This document shows, in pieces, positions 17,605 through 25,242 of a stretch of DNA of 60,607 bases. The translations under genes were made by a program, and so were the position numbers. Position 1 is the stretch's first letter. Each line of letters begins with the position of its first letter. Location: positions 1 through 60,607 of the forward strand of contig NZ_ABOX02000045.1 of assembly GCF_000172555.1 (NCBI RefSeq), written 5' to 3'. Below the pieces are notes generated by a model that was not told the DNA's origin, made no database searches, and saw only the letters and a list, made by a program, of their open reading frames with translations. Source of the stretch: Pedosphaera parvula Ellin514 (GTDB lineage: Bacteria > Verrucomicrobiota > Verrucomicrobiia > Limisphaerales > Pedosphaeraceae).

Positions 17605-18588
17605 TTAGCCGCCTACTTCAGCCTTGGCCTCTGCCGCCAATGGAGTACTGAGATAACGTTCCCCAGTGGAACAGGCTATGGTGACAATCATCTTACCCTT
17701 GTTAGCTGGCCGCTTGGCAACTTCCAGGGCCGCTATAACATTGGCTCCGGTGGAGATTCCAACCAGCAATCCTTCTTCCTTCGCCAACCGGCGCGCCATG
17801 GCGAAAGCATCATCATTGGTTACTTGAATGCATTCCACGATTTGTGCATTTCCTTTGCTGTCCTTTAAATGCAGGTTCTTGGGAATAAATCCGGCGCCTG
17901 TGCCCTGAATCTTATGCGGTCCAGGCTTCAGTGGTTGGCCAGCCAACGCCTGCGAAATCACGGGCGAATCCTTGGGCTCCACCGCAATCGCCTGGAATGA
18001 AGTCTTACGAGGTTTGATCACTTCCACGCAACCTGTGATAGTGCCACCAGTTCCAACCGCTGAAATGAGAATGTCGACCTTCCCATCCGTATCTGCCCAA
18101 ATTTCCTCGGCGGTCGTCTTTTTGTGGATTTCAGGATTGGCAGGGTTATCGAATTGCTGCGGGATCCATGAGTTTGGCGTCTCTTTGGCCAACTGTTCAG
18201 CCTTGGCAATTGCCCCCTTCATTCCTTCGGTGCCGGGTGTGAGGACCAGCTTGGCCCCCAACATCGCCAGCAAGGTGCGACGCTCGAGGGACATCGTTTC
18301 CGGCATCGTCAGGATTATCTTATAACCCTTGGCAGCGGCCACGAACGCCAGGGCTATGCCGGTATTGCCGCTGGTTGGCTCAATGATCACGGTATCTTTT
18401 TTCAAGACGCCGCGTTTTTCTGCATCTTCAATCATTGCCATGCCGATTCGGTCTTTGACACTGCCCAGGGGATTAAAAAATTCGCACTTCAACAAGATCG
18501 TGGCATCAATGCCTGCAGTAACCTTATTAAGCTTTACCAGTGGAGTACGTCCGACAGTTTCAATGATATTGTTGTATATGCGTCCCAT
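17605..18588 (-). CDS. cysK: Cysteine synthase A (O-acetylserine sulfhydrylase)
   Basis: CysK makes cysteine from O-acetylserine and sulfide with pyridoxal phosphate. The PLP lysine is K45 in [12 protein letters not shown], the substrate loop is [14 protein letters not shown], and the phosphate-binding glycine loop is [11 protein letters not shown]. The ending [16 protein letters not shown] is typical. At 327 residues the protein is of standard length. An AAGGT lies upstream of the ATG. No serine acetyltransferase gene is nearby. The 440 bases upstream hold no clear gene, and I see no recognisable S-box or other riboswitch there. rho follows on the same strand after 238 bases. Confidence 0.96.
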   Translation of the reverse strand: MGRIYNNIIETVGRTPLVKLNKVTAGIDATILLKCEFFNPLGSVKDRIGMAMIEDAEKRGVLKKDTVIIEPTSGNTGIALAFVAAAKGYKIILTMPETMSLERRTLLAMLGAKLVLTPGTEGMKGAIAKAEQLAKETPNSWIPQQFDNPANPEIHKKTTAEEIWADTDGKVDILISAVGTGGTITGCVEVIKPRKTSFQAIAVEPKDSPVISQALAGQPLKPGPHKIQGTGAGFIPKNLHLKDSKGNAQIVECIQVTNDDAFAMARRLAKEEGLLVGISTGANVIAALEVAKRPANKGKMIVTIACSTGERYLSTPLAAEAKAEVGG

Positions 18589-18835
18589 AAAAAAATTACC
18601 TTGAGGTTAACCAGTGCCTAACCATTTAAATTGAATGAGTAGTAATGTTCTTCAAATGCAAACTGAGGGCAAGCATTTTCTCAAGCTTATCATTTGCTAG
18701 CTGGTTCAATCGCAAGCACATGATCGCGCTCCGAAATCCCATTTACTCCCGCAGCCTGTCTAAACTTTACACAGAATAATCTCTTACGAAATCTAACCCG
18801 CGCCAGCAAGATTGGATTCAAAACCATTTTGTTCA

Positions 18836-18988
18836 TCACTGAGCCGTGTCGAACCGCACGTCCGAAGATTGTTCATCTGACACTCCTCCCTCATGTTCCT
18901 GGTAAACCACCAAAACAAAACTGCCAGCTTGAATAAGTTCCCGGCCGGACTGTCTGAGAGTGCGATGATCTATGGGCTCATAAACCAA
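18836..18988 (-). pseudogene. Orphan reading frame, possible gene remnant
   Basis: A minus-strand frame open from the terminator region to a TGA at 18836-18838. From a TTG at 18988 it would give 50 residues. The product contains YEPIDHRTLRQSGRELIQAG and SFVLVVYQEHEGGVSDEQSS, which look more like real protein than chance, but there is no ATG and no convincing ribosome-binding site. It could be the surviving 3' end of a decayed gene. No family was recognised. Confidence 0.2.
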
Positions 18989-19020
18989 AAAACCGCCCTT
19001 GCGGGCGGTTGGCTAAAAAA
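18985..19020 (-). terminator. Rho-independent terminator
   Basis: A perfect 8-bp stem (AACCGCCC at 18991-18998 and GGGCGGTT at 19003-19010) with loop TTGC. On the minus strand the stem is followed by TTTTGGTTTAT. It stands 18 bases past the stop codon of the small basic gene at 19029-19142. Confidence 0.85.
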
Positions 19021-19028
19021 GATTCAGC

Positions 19029-19142
19029 TTAGGCCTTTTTGGCGGGCTTGGCTTTGGTTTTGGCGTTAATCGCATCGTTCTTGCGTTTGTTGCGAGCCAA
19101 TCTACGTTTCTTTTTTTCAGCTTTATTGTGTTGTTTACCCAT
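19029..19142 (-). CDS. 37-residue Lys/Arg-rich protein
   Basis: A short minus-strand gene, starting at the ATG at 19142 and ending at the TAA at 19029. The product starts MGKQHNKAEKKKRRLARNKR and ends AKTKAKPAKKA; over half of its residues are lysine, arginine or alanine. A strong factor-independent terminator follows directly (18991-19010), so this is a genuine small transcription unit. The composition suggests a nucleic-acid- or ribosome-binding role, as in other tiny basic proteins, but I cannot name a family. It diverges from the lipoprotein gene at 19187 with 44 bases between. Confidence 0.75.
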   Translation of the reverse strand: MGKQHNKAEKKKRRLARNKRKNDAINAKTKAKPAKKA

Positions 19143-19186
19143 AAGAGTCTTTACATTACCAACGCAGTTCGGTTGTTTAGTGAACT

Positions 19187-19711
19187 ATGATGACTAAATG
19201 GGCCCGATTCAATATCTATTTACTGAGCACTGCTGCTCTCCTGCTGATCTGCGGCTGCCAGAGCCCCGATAAAGCAAGGAAGAAACAGGTCACGCAAATT
19301 TCCTTCCACCTGGAAACCAACCAGGATGGAACCGATCACAATGAAAGCGTGCCCGTCTACCGCGAAAATCCTATTTACGTAAATGTGGAAAAAAAAGCCT
19401 TCATCGACGAAGGGAGCATCGACCAGGCCAAACTCGTGGATGACATGGGTGGGTTTTCCATTCAACTCAAATTGAATTGGGAGGGAACTCAACTCCTTCA
19501 AGGAGTCAGCACCGGTAATCGGGGTAAACGGGTCGCCATCCTGGCGGTTTTCGGTAAGAGCCCTCGCTGGCTCGGCGCTCCGGTAATGAACAAAAGTATT
19601 GCCGATGGTGTTTTTACTTTTACTCCAGATGCGTCTCGTGAAGAAGCTGAACGCATCGTGCGCGGCCTGAATAATCTTTCCCAAGCCATCAAAAAGGATG
19701 AGTCATGGTAG
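19187..19711 (+). CDS. Lipoprotein with SecD head-like domain
   Basis: This 174-residue protein has a lipoprotein signal (hydrophobic LLSTAALLLICGC, lipid-bearing Cys24). The C-terminal half resembles the P1-head subdomain of SecDF: FSIQLKLNWEGTQLLQGVS, NRGKRVAILAVFG, GAPVMNKSIADGVFTFT, then SREEAERIVRGLNNL. That domain helps release proteins from the Sec channel. A free-standing lipoprotein form is of unknown role. Its last bases overlap the next gene (M23 peptidase) by 7 bases, so the two are very likely translated together. Two ATGs are in tandem at 19187 and 19190; the first is listed. Confidence 0.7.
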   Translation: MMTKWARFNIYLLSTAALLLICGCQSPDKARKKQVTQISFHLETNQDGTDHNESVPVYRENPIYVNVEKKAFIDEGSIDQAKLVDDMGGFSIQLKLNWEGTQLLQGVSTGNRGKRVAILAVFGKSPRWLGAPVMNKSIADGVFTFTPDASREEAERIVRGLNNLSQAIKKDESW

Positions 19712-20733
19712 GCTCAATTTCTGTTCCTCTAAAACGCAATCTTGCGCTGCTATTGATTGCCGTTTGTGGATTACGCGCACAGGCAGAACTGTTTCAACTG
19801 CCCACGACCAACCGGGCTCTTTTCGAAAAGGGTGGCGAGGAAAGGTTTTTTGTCGGTACGGTCGGCAAAACCTGGACGAGTGGCACCTTCGGCTGCGTTC
19901 GTTCCGATGGTTTTCAAATGCACGAGGGCCTGGACATTCGCTGCCTTCAACGGGATAGGCGTGGTGAACCGATTGATCCGGTTAACGCCACTGCCGATGG
20001 TACGGTCGCCTACATTAACAAAAAGCCGTCCCTCTCAAATTACGGTAATTACATCATTTTAAAGCATCAGGTTGAAGGCATGGAAATCTACTCCGTCTAT
20101 GCTCATCTCCATTCCATTCGCGAGGGACTGAATGTCGGTCAGGCCGTGAAGGCTGGCGAAAATATTGCCGTCATGGGCCGCACCGCCAACACTCACGAGG
20201 GCATTTCCAAAGATCGTGCGCATGTGCACTATGAACTGAATGTCCTGCTGAACGATCGTTATGCCGAATGGCACAGGAAAAACTTACCGGGCCAGCGAAA
20301 TGACCATGGAAACTGGAACGGCCAGAATCTAAATGGCATCGACCCTCGTTTGATTCTGCTGGCGCAGCAACAGGAGGGAAAGAATTTCAGCCTGGTTCAC
20401 TTTATACAATCTGAGACGGAGCTTTGCCGGGTATTCGTGCGCAATGCCAATTTTCAATACTTGAAACGTTATGCCCCCCTGATCACCCACAATCCCACCG
20501 CTGAGAAGCTGGGCATTGTAGGTTACGAAATGGCGTTGGACTACAACGGCGTTCCGATCAATTTAATCCCCCGCTCCACTTCCGAAATAAAAGGGAATGG
20601 CAGATTCCTCCTCCTATCTGTAAATGAGGCTGAACAGAAAAAAAATCCTGCGCGGCACCTCGTCGTCAAGAAGGGAAGTCGTTGGGAGCTGACCACCCAT
20701 GGTGAAAACTTGCTGGATCTCCTCACATTTTAA
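19705..20733 (+). CDS. Exported M23 family metallopeptidase
   Basis: A 342-residue LytM/M23-type zinc peptidase with a signal peptide ending near GLRAQA (about 26). The metal ligands are in HEGLD (H73, D77), in YAHLHS (H134, H136) and in HVHYEL (H173, H175). Such enzymes cut peptidoglycan cross-links, or act as regulators when ligands are missing; here all appear present. The C-terminal 120 residues follow the catalytic domain and match no domain I know. It overlaps the SecD-head-like lipoprotein gene by 7 bases, implying a shared envelope function. Confidence 0.85.
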   Translation: MVGSISVPLKRNLALLLIAVCGLRAQAELFQLPTTNRALFEKGGEERFFVGTVGKTWTSGTFGCVRSDGFQMHEGLDIRCLQRDRRGEPIDPVNATADGTVAYINKKPSLSNYGNYIILKHQVEGMEIYSVYAHLHSIREGLNVGQAVKAGENIAVMGRTANTHEGISKDRAHVHYELNVLLNDRYAEWHRKNLPGQRNDHGNWNGQNLNGIDPRLILLAQQQEGKNFSLVHFIQSETELCRVFVRNANFQYLKRYAPLITHNPTAEKLGIVGYEMALDYNGVPINLIPRSTSEIKGNGRFLLLSVNEAEQKKNPARHLVVKKGSRWELTTHGENLLDLLTF

Positions 20734-20966
20734 TAATAGGCACACCATTATCCTGCAGTCGGGCTGATCATTTGCCGTCTTAATCATTTGAATTTGAATT
20801 ACCTCGATCTGGCAATCATTAATGCTCAGGGAGATGGTCGGGTTCCCGGTTCTGGCTGAGTGCTAAAAATCTACACGGGAATTTCAGCCCACTAATTTAC
20901 AGTGGCAAAACCACCTCCTTTTGCTATTGTGCATTGTTCCTTTGCATTACGCGTCACAAAACGCCC

Positions 20967-21833
20967 ATGAGCCTGGCACTCTTATTTCCTCGATCTGTGG
21001 TTAATTCAGAAACGCGACCACATACTTCGCGGCTCGGGGCGGGATTCACTTTAATCGAACTCCTCGTAGTCATCGCCATTATCGCCCTGTTGGCTGGTTT
21101 GCTTCTTCCGGCATTGAGCCGTGCAAAATCTCAGGGTGCGAGCGCTTCCTGTATGAATAACCTGAAGCAAATGGAGGTTTGTTTTCATCTTTACACCTTG
21201 GATTTCTCGGACACGATGCCGCCAAATAACTTCGTTTATGACATTCTTTCAGGCCAACCGATAGACAGTGGTATCTCCTGGTGCACCAACCTTGCTCCAT
21301 TCGATACCAATCTGGCGGGGATCGAAAATGGGATGCTTTACCAATATAACCGTTCAGCGGCCATTTATCATTGTCCCGCCGACAAATCACTGGTGAGGAC
21401 TCCCGGCGGTACCACGTTGGGTCAACAACGCCTCAGAAGCTATAACATGAGCCAGTCCATCAATGGATACCCCGATTATGATCCACTCATGGCTCAACAG
21501 ACGCTTAGTTATAAAAAATACACAGATATCAAGGACCCGCCTACAAGCGGATTAATGGTATTTATTGATGTGCACGAGGATGAAATTGTCGACACATTGT
21601 TCGGCATTCCAATCCAGTCTGACACTTGGTTCCACAACATGTGGTGGGATCTTCCCGCCAACCGCCACAACCAGGGATGCAACCTTTCCTTCGCAGATGG
21701 CCATGTCGAGCACTGGAAATGGCGGGTGCCTAAAACTGTGACTGTAACCGGCAACGCAGCACAACCAGTCGCAGCCGGCGAACTTCCGGATTATCGACGC
21801 GTCGAATCTGTCGTCCGACAAGCTGCACAATAA
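20967..21833 (+). CDS. H-X9-DG type pseudopilin-like protein
   Basis: This 288-residue protein has a type IV prepilin cleavage/methylation site ([20 protein letters not shown]) after a 26-residue leader. The C-terminal motif ([18 protein letters not shown]) is the H-X9-DG signature seen in the very numerous pseudopilin-like proteins of Planctomycetes and Verrucomicrobia. Signal processing would be by a PilD-type peptidase. No pilus or type II secretion genes are adjacent. The frame opens at a TTG at 20934, but the ATG at 20967 is used. The Cys-rich body ([17 protein letters not shown]) is typical of the group. The precise role of such lone copies is unknown. Confidence 0.85.
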   Translation: MSLALLFPRSVVNSETRPHTSRLGAGFTLIELLVVIAIIALLAGLLLPALSRAKSQGASASCMNNLKQMEVCFHLYTLDFSDTMPPNNFVYDILSGQPIDSGISWCTNLAPFDTNLAGIENGMLYQYNRSAAIYHCPADKSLVRTPGGTTLGQQRLRSYNMSQSINGYPDYDPLMAQQTLSYKKYTDIKDPPTSGLMVFIDVHEDEIVDTLFGIPIQSDTWFHNMWWDLPANRHNQGCNLSFADGHVEHWKWRVPKTVTVTGNAAQPVAAGELPDYRRVESVVRQAAQ

Positions 21834-21922
21834 GCCTCTCGCCATGATGGCCAATTTCGCTAACGTTTGATTTGCCTACGTGAGCAAACATCTGCGTGTG
21901 CGAATCGAGAAACAGGACATCT

Positions 21923-21965
21923 TTCTTAAAAATAAAAAAGCGACACCCGTTCCTGGATGTCGCTT
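21923..21965 (-). terminator. Rho-independent terminator
   Basis: An 8-bp stem (AAGCGACA at 21938-21945, TGTCGCTT at 21958-21965) is followed on the minus strand by TTTTTTATTTTTAAG. It lies 20 bases past the stop of the minus-strand gene ending at 21985. Confidence 0.8.
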
Positions 21966-21984
21966 ATGAAGACTGTGAATCAGA

Positions 21985-23643
21985 TTACCGCTTGATGCGG
22001 TAGAACTCGATGGCACCGCTCACTGGAGTGGTGGCCTGGAAAAGACCGGTACCTTGTCGCACGATGCTTGCTCCTATCACGTCGGCGAAAGGACCCGTCA
22101 CAGCCGCCGCGCTCTGCAAGGTAAAAGCAGTCGCCGAATCGCTGACAGTATCAGTGAAGTTGATCACTGCATTGCCACCCGAAATGCTAATGCCTGTCAG
22201 ATGTGGCGGCCCGGTCACCTGGATGAAGTTGAGAGCCTTGGTAGTTGCTTGATTGGCGCCTGGTGGCGAATACGCGCGCCATAAACTTGCTGTATTATCC
22301 AAGTCATAAAGGTTGCCCACTGCATCCCAGGCTACATCGGTATGCTCATGGTCGGAGCCAGTATCAATTTTGGCCACCTCAGTTCCGTTGGTCGCATAAA
22401 AAACACGGGTATTTGCGTTCGTCCGGGGACCCGTCGTCGTCCCGCGGAAGGCAACTGCAACATACTTACCAGTCGGGTCCACGGCAATTCCGTTGGCGCT
22501 TGCCATGGTGTTGTCATTGTTACCTATGGCCCAATCAGCTTTCGTTTCTGCAATTCCGTTATTGGTTGAAGGATTATAAGCAGGAAACCGTAATACACGG
22601 GTCGCGGGAGCATCAATATCAGGCTGGTATTGCACAGTATAGATGTTATGGGCTTTATCCACTGCCACATCATAGGGGTTTAGGCTTAAATCGTCACCCA
22701 AGCCCACGACACTGACTCCCGGATCATTGGTGAGACAAGTCCCATCCAGACCGACGGTATATTTAAGGATACCAAGCGATCCGAAAGAACTAGTATCAGC
22801 CATCCAGATTTCGGTGTTTGTCCCGCTGCCATAGATTGCCGGACCGCTCATGTTCACGTTCCCATCATTTCCCCAGTTGTCGTTGCGTAGTACGTAAAGC
22901 AACGAACTGGCTGACAAAGTTGGGTCCCAGCGATAAATCTCACCGTCGCCAGCCCAATCATTGATATAAACGAAGTCATCATCCGAGACTTCAATTTTCC
23001 AGGGACTATAAAACCCTCCCGACCAACCATGACCACCGGTGGTAAATTGGCCTTCCTCAGCGGGGCTCCCGTCGGCATTTAATTTTTGAATGCCAACTAC
23101 ATCACCTGGATTGGTCGCCGCATTAGGCCCCGTTTGGCTGTTGCCGACAAAAACACGGCCATAATAAGGACTGGTCGGGTTCTTATCGACTGCGATTCCT
23201 GTCGGGGTGTTGACATAATTTCCGGCATTGGTATCGCTGGAAATCTGTGTCCAATTGGTGTAGCCAATGGCTGCCGGAGTGATGCTGACTGAAAAAGTTC
23301 CGCCCGGAGCATTTTGGCTGGTGTTATCCTTGCCGTCCCACGAAATGTTATTCACCCCCTTCAAAGTACCGGCGTTTCCAGAGGCAATGGTAAAAGTCCG
23401 GACGACGCTCGTGCCGGAGAGAACCTGAACAGTGGTGCCAGCGGTCGCAGGCTCGTTCAAAATGTAACTGATGTTCACACTCGCACCGGATGCTGCCACG
23501 ATATTGGTGGTGCCGTTGTTGAGCTTGATGTTGGTAGCGTAAACATTCGCACGTGCTTCTGGCGAAAGAATTAGAAGGCCGGCCAAGGCAATAGCTGTCC
23601 CCCCAATTATTGATCGGTTTGATAGGTGTCGTTTAAAGTTCAT
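21985..23643 (-). CDS. Secreted NHL/beta-propeller-like protein
   Basis: A 552-residue secreted protein with a signal peptide (IIGGTAIALAGLLILSPEARA). An N-terminal FlgD/Ig-like domain (VYATNIKLNNGTTNIV ... ISWDGKDNTSQNAPGG, about 35-130) leads into beta-propeller repeats of NHL character: GIAVDKNPTSPYYGRVFVGN, DVAVDKAHNIYTVQY, GIAVDPTGKYVAVAF, DVAWDAVGNLYDLD. The C-terminus (AVTGPFADV ... AIEFYRIKR) has the ending common to many secreted verrucomicrobial proteins. Function is unknown; binding or scaffolding at the cell surface is possible. A terminator follows at 21938-21965. It diverges from the aspartate aminotransferase gene. Confidence 0.75.
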   Translation of the reverse strand: MNFKRHLSNRSIIGGTAIALAGLLILSPEARANVYATNIKLNNGTTNIVAASGASVNISYILNEPATAGTTVQVLSGTSVVRTFTIASGNAGTLKGVNNISWDGKDNTSQNAPGGTFSVSITPAAIGYTNWTQISSDTNAGNYVNTPTGIAVDKNPTSPYYGRVFVGNSQTGPNAATNPGDVVGIQKLNADGSPAEEGQFTTGGHGWSGGFYSPWKIEVSDDDFVYINDWAGDGEIYRWDPTLSASSLLYVLRNDNWGNDGNVNMSGPAIYGSGTNTEIWMADTSSFGSLGILKYTVGLDGTCLTNDPGVSVVGLGDDLSLNPYDVAVDKAHNIYTVQYQPDIDAPATRVLRFPAYNPSTNNGIAETKADWAIGNNDNTMASANGIAVDPTGKYVAVAFRGTTTGPRTNANTRVFYATNGTEVAKIDTGSDHEHTDVAWDAVGNLYDLDNTASLWRAYSPPGANQATTKALNFIQVTGPPHLTGISISGGNAVINFTDTVSDSATAFTLQSAAAVTGPFADVIGASIVRQGTGLFQATTPVSGAIEFYRIKR

Positions 23644-23950
23644 ACAAGCTTTCTCTCAGGGCTCCTAATTCGATATTTCAGAGCCTTTGGCTCCATAGCA
23701 GCGCACAGTCCATCAGATTCAGCGTTAAAAAGCAATTTTTGATTCATCATTTCCGCCGATGCTGTTCGCCTAATTGACGTAAAGCCTGCTAAATGGGTTA
23801 CATCGACTGATGAATCAAGGCAGATTTCGCTCGAGAATCGAAAAGCACATTGAATTCGAGCAAATGCTTTCGTCCACTTTTTACCTCCGAAAACACCGGA
23901 ATTCTCACTTGCACTCTCCTGCCCTGCCCGTTATCTCTTTCCAGCTATTT
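23644..23950. other. Divergent intergenic region
   Basis: This holds the promoters for the secreted propeller gene (minus) and aspC (plus). The aspC frame is open upstream to 23810, but that extension does not look like protein. A TTGACG at 23774-23779 could be a -35 box, without a good -10. I see nothing else. Confidence 0.4.
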
Positions 23951-25126
23951 ATGAACTATAAAATTTCGCACCGGGCTGCGTCGCTATCCTCCTCCTTGAC
24001 TTTGGCCATTGATTCCAAGGCCAAACAGATGAAGGCGGATGGCCTGGATGTTGTTGGCTTCGGTGTTGGCGAACCCGATTTTGACACGCCGCGGCACATC
24101 AAGGATGCGGCCATCAAGGCCTTGAACGAAGGCTTTACGAAATACACCGCCGCCAGTGGCATCCCTGAACTTCGCCAGGCGATCGCGGACAAGTTCAAGC
24201 GGGATAACGGGCTGACCTATAAGCCCTCACAAATCATCGTTTCGTGCGGTGGCAAACACTCCTGCTACAACGTCATAATCGCCACTTGCGAAGAAGGCGA
24301 CGAGGTTGTCATTCCGGCTCCTTACTGGCTGAGCTATCCTGAAATGGTCAAGTTGGCGGGTGCGAAGCCTGTCATCGTTCAGACTTCGGACAAAACAGAA
24401 TTTAAAGTAACTCCCGAGCAATTGCGTGCGGCCATCACCCCTCGCACTCGATTGTTCATCCTGAACTCGCCCAGCAATCCCACCGGCTCGCTCTATTCCC
24501 GCGATGAAATCAAGGCGCTCGGTGACATCTGTGTCGAGAAGGGTGTGCTCATCATGAGCGACGAAATTTATGAAAAGCTGGTGTACGATGGAGCGGAGCA
24601 CGTCAGTGTCGCGAGCTTTTCCAAGGCTCATTATGACCATACGATCGTCGTGCACGGATTTGCCAAGGCCTATTCAATGACCGGCTGGCGTCTCGGTTAT
24701 CTTGCCGCGCCGGAACCGATAGCGAAGGCCATTGATGCCATTCAGAGCCATAGCACCAGCAATCCAACATCCTTCGCCCAAAAAGGTGCGGTGGAAGCGT
24801 TGAATGGACCGCAGGACCATTTGAAAACCTGGCTGGAGGAATATGCCAAACGCCGCATGTTCGCCTATCAGAAATTGAATTCCATTCCCGGTATCAGTTG
24901 TGTGAATGCCAAGGGCGCTTTTTACCTGTTCCCAAACATCTCCAAGCTTGGCCTGAATTCCACTGATTTTTGCGCGAAATTGCTCGAGCAGGAGAAGGTG
25001 GCGGCCGTGCCCGGCATTGCATTTGGCACGGATGAATACATCCGCATCAGCTACGCCACCAGCATGGCCAACCTGGAAAAAGGCCTCGAAAGAATCGAGA
25101 GATTCGCCAAGACGTTGAAGAAGTAA
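23951..25126 (+). CDS. aspC: Aspartate aminotransferase (class I/II, PLP)
   Basis: A 391-residue aminotransferase of the bacterial aspartate aminotransferase subgroup. Visible features are DVVGFGVGEPDFDTP, YTAASGIPELRQAIA, SNPTGSLYSRDE, MSDEIYEKL and the PLP lysine K239 in HGFAKAYSMTGWRLGYLAAP. It interconverts aspartate and 2-oxoglutarate with oxaloacetate and glutamate; relatives act as prephenate or other aminotransferases. The start at 23951 (MNYKISHRAASLSSSLTLAID) is chosen over the open upstream extension because it matches the family N-terminus. A clear factor-independent terminator follows at 25145-25186, so the gene is monocistronic on its 3' side. Confidence 0.93.
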   Translation: MNYKISHRAASLSSSLTLAIDSKAKQMKADGLDVVGFGVGEPDFDTPRHIKDAAIKALNEGFTKYTAASGIPELRQAIADKFKRDNGLTYKPSQIIVSCGGKHSCYNVIIATCEEGDEVVIPAPYWLSYPEMVKLAGAKPVIVQTSDKTEFKVTPEQLRAAITPRTRLFILNSPSNPTGSLYSRDEIKALGDICVEKGVLIMSDEIYEKLVYDGAEHVSVASFSKAHYDHTIVVHGFAKAYSMTGWRLGYLAAPEPIAKAIDAIQSHSTSNPTSFAQKGAVEALNGPQDHLKTWLEEYAKRRMFAYQKLNSIPGISCVNAKGAFYLFPNISKLGLNSTDFCAKLLEQEKVAAVPGIAFGTDEYIRISYATSMANLEKGLERIERFAKTLKK

Positions 25127-25144
25127 TTTAATCGCAGTTGTTTA

Positions 25145-25186
25145 CGCGTGACCCGGTTTCCCGACCAGGTCACGCGATTTTTTTAT
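25145..25186 (+). terminator. Rho-independent terminator after aspC
   Basis: A 9-bp stem (CGCGTGACC at 25145-25153 and GGTCACGCG at 25168-25176) followed by ATTTTTTTA, starting 18 bases past the aspC stop codon. Confidence 0.9.
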
Positions 25187-25242
25187 TCCAGGCGCTTTCT
25201 TATTGTTGGTACGAGCGCTGCTTGTGGTAGGCTCATAAGCTT

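Larger units (their letters stand above)
18589..19028. other. Intergenic stretch upstream of cysK
   Basis: No firm gene. It contains an orphan minus-strand frame with protein-like composition (18836-18988) and a minus-strand terminator (18985-19020) that serves the small basic gene to its right. The text around 18760-18775 (CTGTCTAAACTTTACACAG) recalls terminal repeats of some insertion sequences, but no mate or transposase is present. I found no riboswitch fold in the cysK leader. Confidence 0.5.

Noticed and set aside
18755-18800. CTGTCTAAACTTTACACAG resembling the terminal repeats of some insertion sequences
   Set aside because: There is no second copy, no transposase and no target duplication. 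A short resemblance is not evidence.
20734-20966. Possible promoter or leader of the pseudopilin-like gene
   Set aside because: No -35/-10 pair with acceptable spacing and no conserved element could be seen; nothing was annotated.
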